Assembly (NCBI GenBank): GCA_963575645.1
Contig: OY754469.1
Span: forward strand, 25,500,001-25,564,000
DNA length: 64,000 nt
Reading direction: 5' to 3'
From: Xanthostigma xanthostigma
Taxonomy: Eukaryota; Arthropoda; Insecta; Raphidioptera; Raphidiidae
The translations under genes and the position numbers were made by a program. Below the pieces are notes generated by a model. That model saw only the letters and a list, made by a program, of their open reading frames with translations, searched no databases and was not told the origin of the DNA. This document shows positions 51,817 to 63,356 of this stretch, piece after piece; the stretch's first letter is position 1, and each line of letters begins with the position of its first letter.

Positions 51817-54621
51817 CGCATACAAGCAGTTTTTAAATGCTTTATGACAATTAGGGGAAATGAGTCCTTATAGACAAAATTGCTTTATTTCATGAAGGTA
51901 AGTCTATTTACACTATGACATTCAGGTTTGGATCTTACTCTCATAAGAAAATGCAAACGGCATATTAACCATTATTTAAACGCAGACAAGCAGTTTTTAC
52001 ATGCTTTACGACAATTAGGTGCAAATGAGTCTTTATAGGCAAAATTGCTTTATTTTATGAAAGTAAGTCTATTTACACTATAACATTCAGGTTTGGATCA
52101 TTCTCTCATAAGAAAATGCAAACTGCATATTAACCATTATATTAACGCAGACAAGCAGTTTTTACATGCTTCACGACAATTGCGTGCAAGTGAGTCCTTA
52201 TAGGCAAAATTGCTTTATTTCATGAAGGTAAATCTATTTACACTATAACATTCAGGTTTGGATCATTCTCTCATAAGAAAATGCAAACTGCATATTAACC
52301 ATTATTTAAACGCAGACAAGCAGTTTTTACATGCTTTTCGACAATTAGGTGCAAATAAGTCTTTATAGGCAAAATTGCTTTATTTCATTAGGGTAAGTCT
52401 ATTTACACTATAATATTCAGGTTTGGATCATTCTCTCATAAGAAAATGCAAACTGCATATTTACTATCATTTTCACGCAGACAAGCAGTTTTTACATGCT
52501 TCACGACAATTAGGTGCAAATGAGTCCTTATAGGCAAAATTGCTTTATTTTACAAAGGTAAGTCTATTTACACTATAATATTCAGGTTGGGATCATTCTC
52601 TCATAAGAAAATGCAAACTGCATATTAACCATTATTTTAACGCATACAAGCAGTTTTTACATGCTTTATGACAATTAGGGGGAAATGAGTCCTTATAAGC
52701 AAAATTGCTTTATTTCATGAGGGTTAGTCTATTTACACTATAACATTTAGGTTTGGATCATTCTCTCATCAGAAAATGCAAACTGCATATTAACCATTAT
52801 TTAAACGCAGACAAGCAGTTTTTACATGCTTTACGACAATTAGGTGCAAATGAGTCTTTATAGGCAAAATTGCTTTATTTCATGAGGATAAGTCTATTTA
52901 CGCTATACCATTCAGGTTTGGATCAATCTTTCATAAGAAAATGCAAACTGCGTATTAACCATTATTTTAACGCAGACAAGCAGTTTTTACATGCTTTATG
53001 ACAATTAGGTGCAGATGAGTCTTTATAGGCAAAATTGCTTTATTTCATGAGGGTTAGTCTATTTACACTATAACATTTAGGTTTGGATCATTCTCTCATA
53101 AGAAAATGCAAACTGCATATTTACTATCATTTTCACGCAGACAAGCAGTTTTTACATGCTTCACGACAATTTCGTGCAAATGAGTCCTTATAGGCAAAAT
53201 TGCTTTATTTTACAAAGGTAAGTCTATTTACACTATAACATTCAGGTTTGGATCATTCTCTCATAAGAAAATGCAAACTGCATATTAACCATTATTTTAA
53301 CGCATACAAGCAGTTTTTATATGCTTTATGACAATTAGGGGCAAATGAGTCTATATAGGCAAAATTGCTTTATTTTACAAAGGTAAGTTTTTTTTAACTA
53401 TAACATTCAGGTTTAGATCATTCTCTCATAAGAAAATGCAAACTGCATATTAACTATTATTTTAACGCATACAATCAGTTTTTACAAGCTTTATGACAAT
53501 TAGGTGCAAATGAGTCCTTACAGGCAAAATTGCTTTATTTCATGAGTGTAAGTCTATTTACACTATAACATTCAGGTTTAGATCATTCTCTCATAAGAAA
53601 ATGTAAACTGCATATTAACCAATATTTTAACACAGACAAGCAGTTTTTACATGCTTCACGACAATTGCGTGCAAATGAGTCCTTATAGGCAAAATTGCGT
53701 TATTTTACAAAGGTAAGTCTATTTTCACTATAACATTCAGGTTTGGATCATTCTCTCATAAGAAAATGCAAACTGCATATTATACATTATGTTAACGCAT
53801 ACAAGCAGTTTTTACATGCTTTATGACAATTAGGGGCAAATGAGTCCTTATAGGAAAAATTGCTTTATTTCATGAAGGTAAGTCTATTTACACTAGAACA
53901 TTCAGGTTTAGATCATTCTCTCATAAGAAAATGCAAACTGCATATTAACCATTATTTTAACGCTGACAAGCAGTTTTTACATGCTTTATGACAATTAGAA
54001 GCAAATGAGTCTTTATAGACAAAATTGCTTTATTTCATGAAGGTAAGTCTATTTACACTATAACAATCAGGTTTGGATCATTCTCTCATAAGAAAATGCA
54101 AACTGAATATAAACCATTATTTTAACGCTGACAAGCAGTTTTTACATGCTTTACGACAATTAGGTGCAAATGAGTCCTTATAGGCAAAAGTGCTTTATTT
54201 CATGAGGGTAAGTCTATTTACACTATAACATTCAGGTTTGGATCATTCTCTCATAAGAAAATGCAAACTGCATATTTACTATCATTTTCACGCAGACAAG
54301 CAAGTTTTCACATGTTTTACGACAATTAGGTGGAAATAAGTCCTTAAAGGCAAAATTGTTTTATTTCACAAAGGTAAGTCTACTTTCACTATAACATTCA
54401 GGTTTGGATAATTCTCTCATTAGAAATTGCAAAGTGCATATTAACCTTTATTTTAACGCAGACAAGCAGTTTTTACATGCTTCACGACAATTGCGTGCAA
54501 AAGAGTCCTTATAGGCAAAATTGCTTTATTTTACAAAGGTAAGTCTATTTACACTATAACATTCAGGTTTGGATCATTCTCACATAAGAAAATGCAAACT
54601 GCATATTAACCATTATTTTAA
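51817..54621. repeat. Transition block between the two HOR families
   Basis: Units A' B' C' D' E' of the right-hand family come first. The unit at 52641 then starts like F' ('gggggaaatgag') and ends like q ('ataagc', 'tcatcag'). The order then returns to r s t u v w x y z aa bb before A' again at 54622. This is the last place where a long canonical a-w run (q to w) appears in the window. C' is recognised by 'attatattaacg' and 'gtgcaagtgagtcc'. Confidence 0.83.
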
Positions 54622-56270
54622 CGCATACAAGCAGTTTTTAAATGCTTTATGACAATTAGGGGAAATGAGTCCTTATAGGCAAAATTGCTTTATTTCATGA
54701 AGGTAAGTCTATTTACACTATGACATTCAGGTTTGGATCTTACTCTCATAAGAAAATGCAAACGGCATATTAACCATTATTTAAACGCAGACAAGCAGTT
54801 TTTACATGCTTTACGACAATTAGGTGCAAATGAGTCTTTATAGGCGAAATTGCTTTATTTTATGAAGGTAAGTCTATTTACACTATAACATTCAGGTTTG
54901 AATCATTCTCTCATAAGAAAATGCAAACTGCATATTAACCATTATATTAACGCAGACAAGCAGTTTTTACATGCTTCACGACAATTGCGTGCAAGTGAGT
55001 CCTTATAGGCAAAATTGCTTTATTTCATGAAGGTAAATCTATTTACACTATAACATTCAGGTTTGGATAATTCTCTCATAAGAAAATGCAAACTGCATAT
55101 TAACCATTATTTAAACGCAGACAAGCAGTTTTTACATGCTTTACGACAATTAGGTGCAAATAAGTCTTTATAGGCAAAATTGCTTTATGTCATGAGGGTA
55201 AGTCTATTTACACTATAATATATTTAGGTTTGGATCATTCTCTCATAAGAAAATGCAAACTGCATATTTACTATCATTTTCACGCAGACAAGCAGTTTTT
55301 ACATGCTTCACGACAATTGCGTGCAAATGAGTCCTTATAGGCAAAATTGCTTTATTTTACAAAGGTAAGTCTATTTACACTATAATATTCAGGTTTGGAT
55401 CATTCTCTCATAAGAAAATGCAAACTGCATATTAACCATTATTTTAACGCATACAAGCAGTTTTTACATGCTTTATGACAATTAGGGGGAAATGAGTCCT
55501 TATAGGCAAAATTGCTTTATTTCATGAAGGAAAGTCTATTTACACTATAACATTTAGGTTTGGATCATTCTCTCATAAGAAAATGCAAACTGCATATTAA
55601 CCATTATTTTAACGCAAACAAGCAGTTTTTACATGCTTCACGACAATTGCGTGCAAATGAGTCCTTATAGGCAAAATTGCTTTATTTTACAAAGGTAAGT
55701 CTATTTACACTATAACATTCAGGTTTGGATCATTCTCTCATAAGAAAATGCAAACTGCATATTAACCATTATTTAAACGCAGACAAGCAGTTTTTACATG
55801 CTTTACAAAATTAGGTGCAAATGAGTCCTTATAGGCAAAATTGCTTTATTTATGAGGGTAAGTCTATTTACACTATAACATTTAGGTTTGGATCATTCTC
55901 TCATAAGAAAATGCAAACTGCATATTAACCATTATTTAAACGCAGACAAGCAGTTTTTACATGCTTTACGACAATAAGTAGCAAATGAGTCTTTATAGGT
56001 AAAATTGCTTTATTTCATGAGGGTAAGTCTATTTACACTATAACATTCAGGTTTGGATCATTCTTTCATAAGAAAATGCAAACTGCATATTAACCATTAT
56101 TTTAACGCAGACAAGCAGTTTTTACATGCTTTATGACAATTAGGTGCAAATGAGTCCTTATAGGCAAAATTGCTTTATTTTACAAAGGTAAGTCTATTTA
56201 CACTATAACATTCAGGTTTGGATCATTCTCTCATAAGAAAATGCAAACTGCATATTAACCATTATTTAAA
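54622..56270. repeat. Second-family 10-monomer HOR (A'-J'), copy 1
   Basis: These 1,649 bp contain A' ('tttttaaatgc', 'ggatcttactc', then 'aaacggcat'), B' ('ttttatgaagg'), C' ('gcaagtgag'), D' ('aaataagtcttt', 'ataatat'), E' (after 'cattttcac', 'ttacaaagg'), F' ('gggggaaatgag'), G' ('cgcaaac'), H' ('tttacaaaatt', 'tttatttatgaggg'), I' ('acaataagtagc', 'taggtaaaatt') and J' ('tttatg', 'ttacaaagg'). D' in this copy has an extra 2 bases ('ataatatatttagg'). One-base losses in A' and twice in H' explain the length slightly under 1,650. Confidence 0.88.
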
Positions 56271-57919
56271 CGCAGACAAGCAGTTTTTACATGCTTTACA
56301 AAATTAGGTGCAAATGAGTCTTTATAGGCAAAATTGCTTTATTTCATGAGGGTAAGTCTATTTACACTATAATATTCAGGTTTGGATCATTCTCTCATAA
56401 GAAAATGCAAACTGCATATTAACTATCATTTTCACGCAGACAAGCAGTTTTTACATGCTTCACGACAATTGCGTGCAAATGAGTCCTTATAGGCAAAATT
56501 GCTTTATTTTACAAAGGTAAGTCTATTTACACTATAATATTCAGGTTTGGATCATTCTCTCATAAGAAAATGCAAACTGCATATTAACCATTATTTTAAC
56601 GCATACAAGCAGTTTTTACATGCTTTATGACAATTAGGGGGAAAGGAGTCCTTATAGGCAAAATTGCTTTATTTCGAGAAGGTAAGTCTATTTACACTAT
56701 AACATTTAGGTTTGGATCATTCTCTCATAAGAAAATGCAAACTGCATATTAACCATTATTTAAACGCAGACAAGCAGTTTTTACATGCTTTACGACAATT
56801 AGGTGCAAATGAGTCTTTATAGGCAAAATTGCTTTATTTCATGAGGGTAAGTCTATTTACACTATAATATTCAGGTTTGGATCATTCTCTCATAAGAAAA
56901 TGCAAACTGCATATTAACTATCATTTTCACGCAGACAAGCAGTTTTTACATGCTTCACGACAATTGCGTGCAAATGAGTCCTTATAGGCAAAATTGCTTT
57001 ATTTTACAAAGGTGAGTCTATTTACACTATAATATTCAGGTTTGGATCATTCTCTCATAAGAAAATGCAAACTGCATATTAACCATTATTTTAACGCATA
57101 CAAGCAGTTTTTACATGCTTTATGACAATTAGGGGCAAATGAGTCCTTATAGGCAAAATTGCTTTATTTCGAGAAGGTAAGTCTATTTACACTATAACAT
57201 TTAGGTTTGGATCATTCTCTCATAAGAAAATGCAAACTGCATATTAACTATTATTTAAACGCAGACAAGCAGTTTTTACATGCTTTATGACAATTAGGGG
57301 CAAATGAGTCCTTATAGGCAAAATTGCTTTATTTCATGAAGGTAAGTCTATTTACACTATAACATTTAGGTTTGGATCATTCTCTCATAAGAAAATGCAA
57401 ACTGAATATTAACCATTATTTTAACGCTGACAAGCAGTTTTTACATGCTTTATGACAATTAGGGGCAAATGAGTCCTTATAGGCAAAATTGCTTTATTTC
57501 ATGAAGGTAAGTCTATTTACACTATAACATTCAGGTTTGGATCATTCTCTCATAAGAAAATGCAAACTGCATATTTACTATCATTTTCACGCAGACAAGC
57601 AGTTTTCACATGTTTTACGACAATTAGGTGGAAATAAGTCCTTAAAGGCAAAATTGTTTTATTTCACAAAGGTAAGTCTACTTTCACTATAACATTCAGG
57701 TTTGGATAATTCTCTCATTAGAAATTGCAAAGTGCATATTAACCTTTATTTTAACGCAGACAAGCAGTTTTTACATGCTTCACGACAATTGCGTGCAAAA
57801 GAGTCCTTATAGGCAAAATTGCTTTATTTTACAAAGGTAAGTCTATTTACACTGTAACATTCAGGTTTGGATCATTCTCTCATAAGAAAATGCAAACTGC
57901 ATATTAACCATTATTTTAA
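56271..57919. repeat. Interposed second-family monomers K' E' F' and aa bb
   Basis: The order is K' ('ttacaaaatt' with 'gtcttt'), E', F' ('ggggaaaggag', 'atttcgagaagg'), K'', E', F'' ('tttcgagaagg'), two g- or p-like units, aa, bb. A three-monomer K'-E'-F' step therefore occurs twice (56271 and 56765; 494-bp offset). 'Tttcgagaagg' in place of 'tttcatgaagg' is confined to this region and 61543, which marks a local lineage. Confidence 0.82.
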
Positions 57920-59566
57920 CGCATACAAGCAGTTTTTAAATGCTTTATGACAATTAGGGGAAATGAGTCCTTATAGGCAAAATTGCTTTATTTCATGAAG
58001 GTAAGTCTATTTACACTATGACATTCAGGTTTGGATCTTACTCTCATAAGAAAATGCAAACGGCATATTAACCATTATTTAAACGCAGACAAGCAGTTTT
58101 TACATGCTTTACGACAATTAGGTGCAAATGAGTCTTTATAGGCAAAATTGCTTTATTTTATGAAGGTAAGTCTATTTACACTATAACATTCAGGTTTGGA
58201 TCATTCTCTCATAAGAAAATGCAAACTGCATATTAACCATTATATTAACGCAGACAAGCAGTTTTTACATGCTTCACGACAATTGCGTGCAAGTGAGTCC
58301 TTATAGGCAAAATTGCTTTATTTCATGAAGGTAAATCTATTTACACTATAACATTCAGGTTTGGATAATTCTCTCATAAGAAAATGCAAACTGTATATTA
58401 ACCATTATTTAAACGCAGACAAGCAGTTTTTACATGCTTTACGACAATTAGGTGCAAATAAGTCTTTATAGGCAAAATTGCTTTATTTCATGAGGGTAAG
58501 TCTATTTACACTATAATATTCAGGTTTGGATCATTCTCTCATAAGAAAATGCAAACTGCATATTTACTATCATTTTCACGCAGACAAGCAGTTTTTACAT
58601 GCTTCACGACAATTGCGTGCAAATGAGTCCTTATAGGCAAAATTGCTTTATTTTACAAAGGTAAGTCTATTTACACTATAATATTCAGGTTTGGATCATT
58701 CTCTCATAAGAAAATGCAAACTGCATATTAACCATTATTTTAACGCATACAAGCAGTTTTTACATGCTTTATGACAATTAGGGGGAAATGAGTCCTTATA
58801 GGCAAAATTGCTTTGTTTCATGAAGGTAAGTCTATTTACACTATAACATTTAGGTTTGGATCATTCTCTCATAAGAAAATGCAAACTGCATATTAACCAT
58901 TATTTTAACGCAAACAAGCAGTTTTTACATGCTTCACGACAATTGCGTGCAAATGAGTCCTTATAGGCAAAATTGCTTTATTTTACAAAGGTAAGTCTAT
59001 TTACACTATAACATTCAGGTTTGGATCATTCTCTCATAAGAAAATGCAAACTGCATATTAACCATTATTTAAACGCAGACAAGCAGTTTTTACATGCTTT
59101 ACAAAATTAGGTGCAAATGAGTCCTTATAGGCAAAATTGCTTTATTTATGAGGGTAAGTCTATTTACACTATAACATTTAGGTTTGGATCATTCTCTTAT
59201 AAGAAAATGCAAACTGCATATTAACCATTATTTAAACGCAGACAAGCAGTTTTTACATGATTTACGACAATAAGTAGCAAATGAGTCTTTATAGGTAAAA
59301 TTGCTTTATTTCATGAGGGTAAGTCTATTTACACTATAACATTCAGGTTTGGATCATTCTTTCATAAGAAAATGCAAACTGCATATTAACCATTATTTTA
59401 ACGCAGACAAGCAGTTTTTACATGCTTTATGACAATTAGGTGCAAATGAGTCCTTATAGGCAAAATTGCTTTATTTTACAAAGGTAAGTCTATTTACACT
59501 ATAACATTCAGGTTTGGATCATTCTCTCATAAGAAAATGCAAACTGCATATTAACCATTATTTAAA
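57920..59566. repeat. Second-family 10-monomer HOR, copy 2
   Basis: These 1,647 bp are A' to J' in the same order as at 54622. The next copy follows without a gap. Private differences include 'actgtatatt' in C' (near 58391), 'gctttgtttc' in F' (near 58812), 'ctcttataag' in H' and 'acatgattta' in I' (near 59258). Confidence 0.9.
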
Positions 59567-61213
59567 CGCAGACAAGCAGTTTTTAAATGCTTTATGACAA
59601 TTAGGGGAAATGAGTCCTTATAGGCAAAATTGCTTTATTTCATGAAGGTAAGTCTATTTACACTATGACATTCAGGTTTGGATCTTACTCTCATAAGAAA
59701 ATGCAAACGGCATATTAACCATTATTTAAACGCAGACAAGCAGTTTTTACATGCTTTACGACAATTAGGTGCAAATGAGTCTTTATAGGCAAAATTGCTT
59801 TATTTTATGAAGGTAAGTCTATTTACACTATAACATTCAGGTTTGGATAATTCTCTCATAAGAAAATGCAAACTGCATATTAACCATTATATTAACGCAG
59901 ACAAGCAGTTTTTACATGCTTCACGACAATTGCGTGCAAGTGAGTCCTTATAGGCAAAATTGCTTTATTTCATGAAGGTAAATCTATTTACACTATAACA
60001 TTCAGGTTTGGATAATTCTCTCATAAGGAAATGCAAACTGCATATTAACCATTATTTAAACGCAGACAAGCAGTTTTTACATGCTTTACGACAATTAGGT
60101 GCAAATAAGTCTTTATAGGCAAAATTGCTTTATTTCATGAGGGTAAGTCTATTTACACTATAATATTCAGGTTTGGATCATTCTCCAATAAGAAAATGCA
60201 AACTGCATATTTACTATCATTTTCACGCAGACAAGCAGTTTTTACATGCTTCACGACAATTGCGTGCAAATGAGTCCTTATAGGCAAAATTGCTTTATTT
60301 TACAAAGGTAAGTCTATTTACACTATAATATTCAGGTTTGGATCATTCTCTCATAAGAAAATGCAAACTGCATATTAACCATTATTTTAACGCATACAAG
60401 CAGTTTTTACATGCTTTATGTTAATTAGGGGGAAATGAGTCCTTATAGGCAAAATTGCTTTATTTCATGAAGGTAAGTCTATTTACACTATAACATTTAG
60501 GTTTGGATCATTCTCTCATAAGAAAATGCAAACTGCATATTAACCATTATTTTAACGCAAACAAGCAGTTTTTACATGCTTCACGACAATTGCGTGCAAA
60601 TGAGTCCTTATAGGCAAAATTGCTTTATTTTACAAAGGTAAGTCTATTTACACTATAACATTCAGGTTTGGATCATTCTCTCATAAGAAAATGCAAACTG
60701 CATATTAACCATTATTTAAACGCAGACAAGCAGTTTTTACATGCTTTACAAAATTAGGTGCAAATGAGTCCTTATAGGCAAAATTGCTTTATTTATGAGG
60801 GTAAGTCTATTTACACTATAACATTTAGGTTTGGATCATTCTCTCATAAGAAAATGCAAACTGCATATTAACCATTATTTAAACGCAGACAAGCAGTTTT
60901 TACATGCTTTACGACAATAAGTAGCAAATGAGTCTTTATAGGTAAAATTGCTTTATTTCATGAGGGTAAGTCTATTTACACTATAACATTCAGGTTTGGA
61001 TCATTCTTTCATAATAAAATGCAAACTGCATATTAACCATTATTTTAACGCAGACAAGCAGTTTTTACATGCTTTATGACAATTAGGTGCAAATGAGTCC
61101 TTATAGGCAAAATTGCTTTATTTTACAAAGGTAAGTCTATTTACACTATAACATTCAGGTTTGGATCATTCTCTCATAAGAAAATGCAAACTGCATATTA
61201 ACCATTATTTAAA
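59567..61213. repeat. Second-family 10-monomer HOR, copy 3
   Basis: These 1,647 bp have the same length as copy 2 and lie in direct tandem with it. A' here begins 'cgcagac' instead of 'cgcatac' because it is fused in register to the preceding K'- or B'-like start. Private differences are 'ataaggaaatgc' (near 60025), 'ttctccaataag' (near 60181), 'ttatgttaatt' (near 60416) and 'cataataaaatg' (near 61011). Confidence 0.9.
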
Positions 61214-62202
61214 CGCAGACAAGCAGTTTTTACATGCTTTACAAAATTAGGTGCAAATGAGTCTTTATAGGCAAAATTGCTTTATTTCATGAGGGTAAGT
61301 CTATTTACACTATAATATTCAGGTTTGGATCATTCTCTCATAAGAAAATGCAAACTGCATATTTACTATCATTTTCACGCAGAAAAGCAGTTTTTACATG
61401 CTTCACGACAATTGCGTGCAAATTAGTCCTTATAGGCAAAATTGCTTTATTTTACAAAGGTAAGTCTATTTACACTATAATATTCAGGTTTGGATCATTC
61501 TCTCATAAGAAAATGCAAACTGCATATTAACCATTATTTTAACGCATACAAGCAGTTTTTACATGCTTTATGACAATTAGGGGCAAATGAGTCCTTATAG
61601 GCAAAATTGCATTATTTCGAGAAGGTAAGTCTATTTACACTATAACATTTAGGTTTGGATCATTCTCTCATAAGAAAATGCAAACTGCATATTAACCATT
61701 ATTTAAACGCAGACAAGCAGTTTTTACATGCTTTATGACAATTAGGGGCAAATGAGTCCTTATAGGCAAAATTGCTTTATTTCATGAAGGTAAGTCTATT
61801 TACACTATAACATTTAGGTTTGGATCATTCTCTCATAAGAAAATGCAAACTGCATATTAACCATTATTTTAACGCAAACAAGCAGTTTTTACATGCTTCA
61901 CGACAATTGCGTGCAAATGAGTCCTTATAGGCAAAATTGCTTTATTTTACAAAGGTAAGTCTATTTACACTATAACATTCAGGTTTCGATCATTCTCTCA
62001 TAAGAAAATAAAAAACTGCATATTAACCATTATTTAAACGCAGACAAGCAGTTTTTACATGCTTTACAAAATTAGGTGCAAATGAGTCCTTATAGGCAAA
62101 ATTGCTTTATTTCATGAGGGTAAGTCTATTTACACTATAACATTCAGGTTTGGATCATTCTCTCATAAGAAAATGCAAACTGCATATTAACCATTATATT
62201 AA
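61214..62202. repeat. Interposed K' E' F'' G' H' units
   Basis: The order is K', E', F'' (with 'gcattatttcgagaagg'), a g-like unit, G', H'. The E' at 61378 has 'agaaaagcag' and 'gcaaattagtcc', and the second change removes a stop codon and creates the only long open frame in the window. The G' at 61873 ends 'gaaaataaaaaactgc' instead of 'gaaaatgcaaactgc', an insertion that destroys the left arm of the conserved dyad. Confidence 0.82.
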
Positions 62203-63356
62203 CGCAGACAAGCAGTTTTTACATGCTTCACGACAATTGCGTGCAAGTGAGTCCTTATAGGCAAAATTGCTTTATTTCATTAAGGTAAATCTATTTACAC
62301 TATAACATTCAGGTTTGGATAATTCACTCATAAGAAAATGCAAACTGCATATTAACCATTATTTAAACGCAGACAAGCAGTTTTTACATGCTTTACGACA
62401 ATTAGGTGCAAATAAGTCTTTATAGGCAAAATTGCTTTATTTCATGAGGGTAAGTCTATTTACACTATAATATTCAGGTTTGGATCATTCTCTCATAAGA
62501 AAATGCAAACTGCATATTTACTATCATTTTCACGCAGACAAGCAGTTTTTACATGCTTCACGACAATTGCGTGCAAATGAGTCCTTATAGGCAAAATTGC
62601 TTTATTTTACAAAGGTAAGTCTATTTACACTATAATATTCAGGTTTGGATCATTCTCTCATAAGAAAATGCAAACTGCATATTAACCATTATTTTAACGC
62701 ATACAAGCAGTTTTTACATGCTTTATGACAATTAGGGGGAAATGAGTCCTTATAGGCAAAATTGCTTTATTTCATGAAGGTAAGTCTATTTACACTATAA
62801 CATTTAGATTTGGATCATTCTCTCATAAGAAAATGCAAACTGCATATTAACCATTATTTTAACGCAAACAAGCAGTTTTTACATGCTTCACGACAATTGC
62901 GTGCAAATGAGTCCTTATAGGCAAAATTGCTTTATTTTACAAAGGTAAGTCTATTTACACTATAACATTCAGGTTTCGATCATTCTCTCATAAGAAAATG
63001 CAAACTGAATATTAACCATTATTTAAACGCAGACAAGCAGTTTTTACATGCTTTACAAAATTAGGTGCAAATGAGTCCTTATAGGCAAAATTGCTTTATT
63101 TCATGAGGGTAAGTCTATTTACACTATAACATTTAGGTTTGGATCATTCTCTCATAAGAAAATGCAAACTGCATATTAACCATTATTTAAACGCAGACAA
63201 GCAGTTTTTACATGCTTTACGACAATAAGTAGCAAATGAGTCTTTATAGGTAAAATTGCTTTATTTCATGAGGGTAAGTCTATTTACACTATAACATTCA
63301 GGTTTGGATCATTCTTTCATAAGAAAATGCAAACTGCATATTAACCATTATTTTAA
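62203..63356. repeat. Second-family HOR, partial copy 4 (C'-I')
   Basis: Seven monomers C' D' E' F' G' H' I' run in canonical order over 1,154 bp. A', B' and J' are absent. H' has regained 'tttatttcatgaggg' where the other copies have 'tttatttatgaggg'. Private marks are 'ttcattaagg' in C', 'catttagattt' in F' and 'actgaatatt' at the end of G'. Confidence 0.85.

Noticed and set aside
61348-61530. 60-codon open reading frame on the plus strand
   Set aside because: It lies wholly inside satellite units, its last residues repeat its first ones, and it exists because one stop codon was mutated. There is no ribosome-binding or gene context.
62989-63000. Pol III B-box or tRNA-derived origin suggested by 'ggtttcgatcattc' and 'ggtttggatcattc'
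   Set aside because: The match to the B-box is partial, there is no A-box at the right distance, and no tRNA-like fold.
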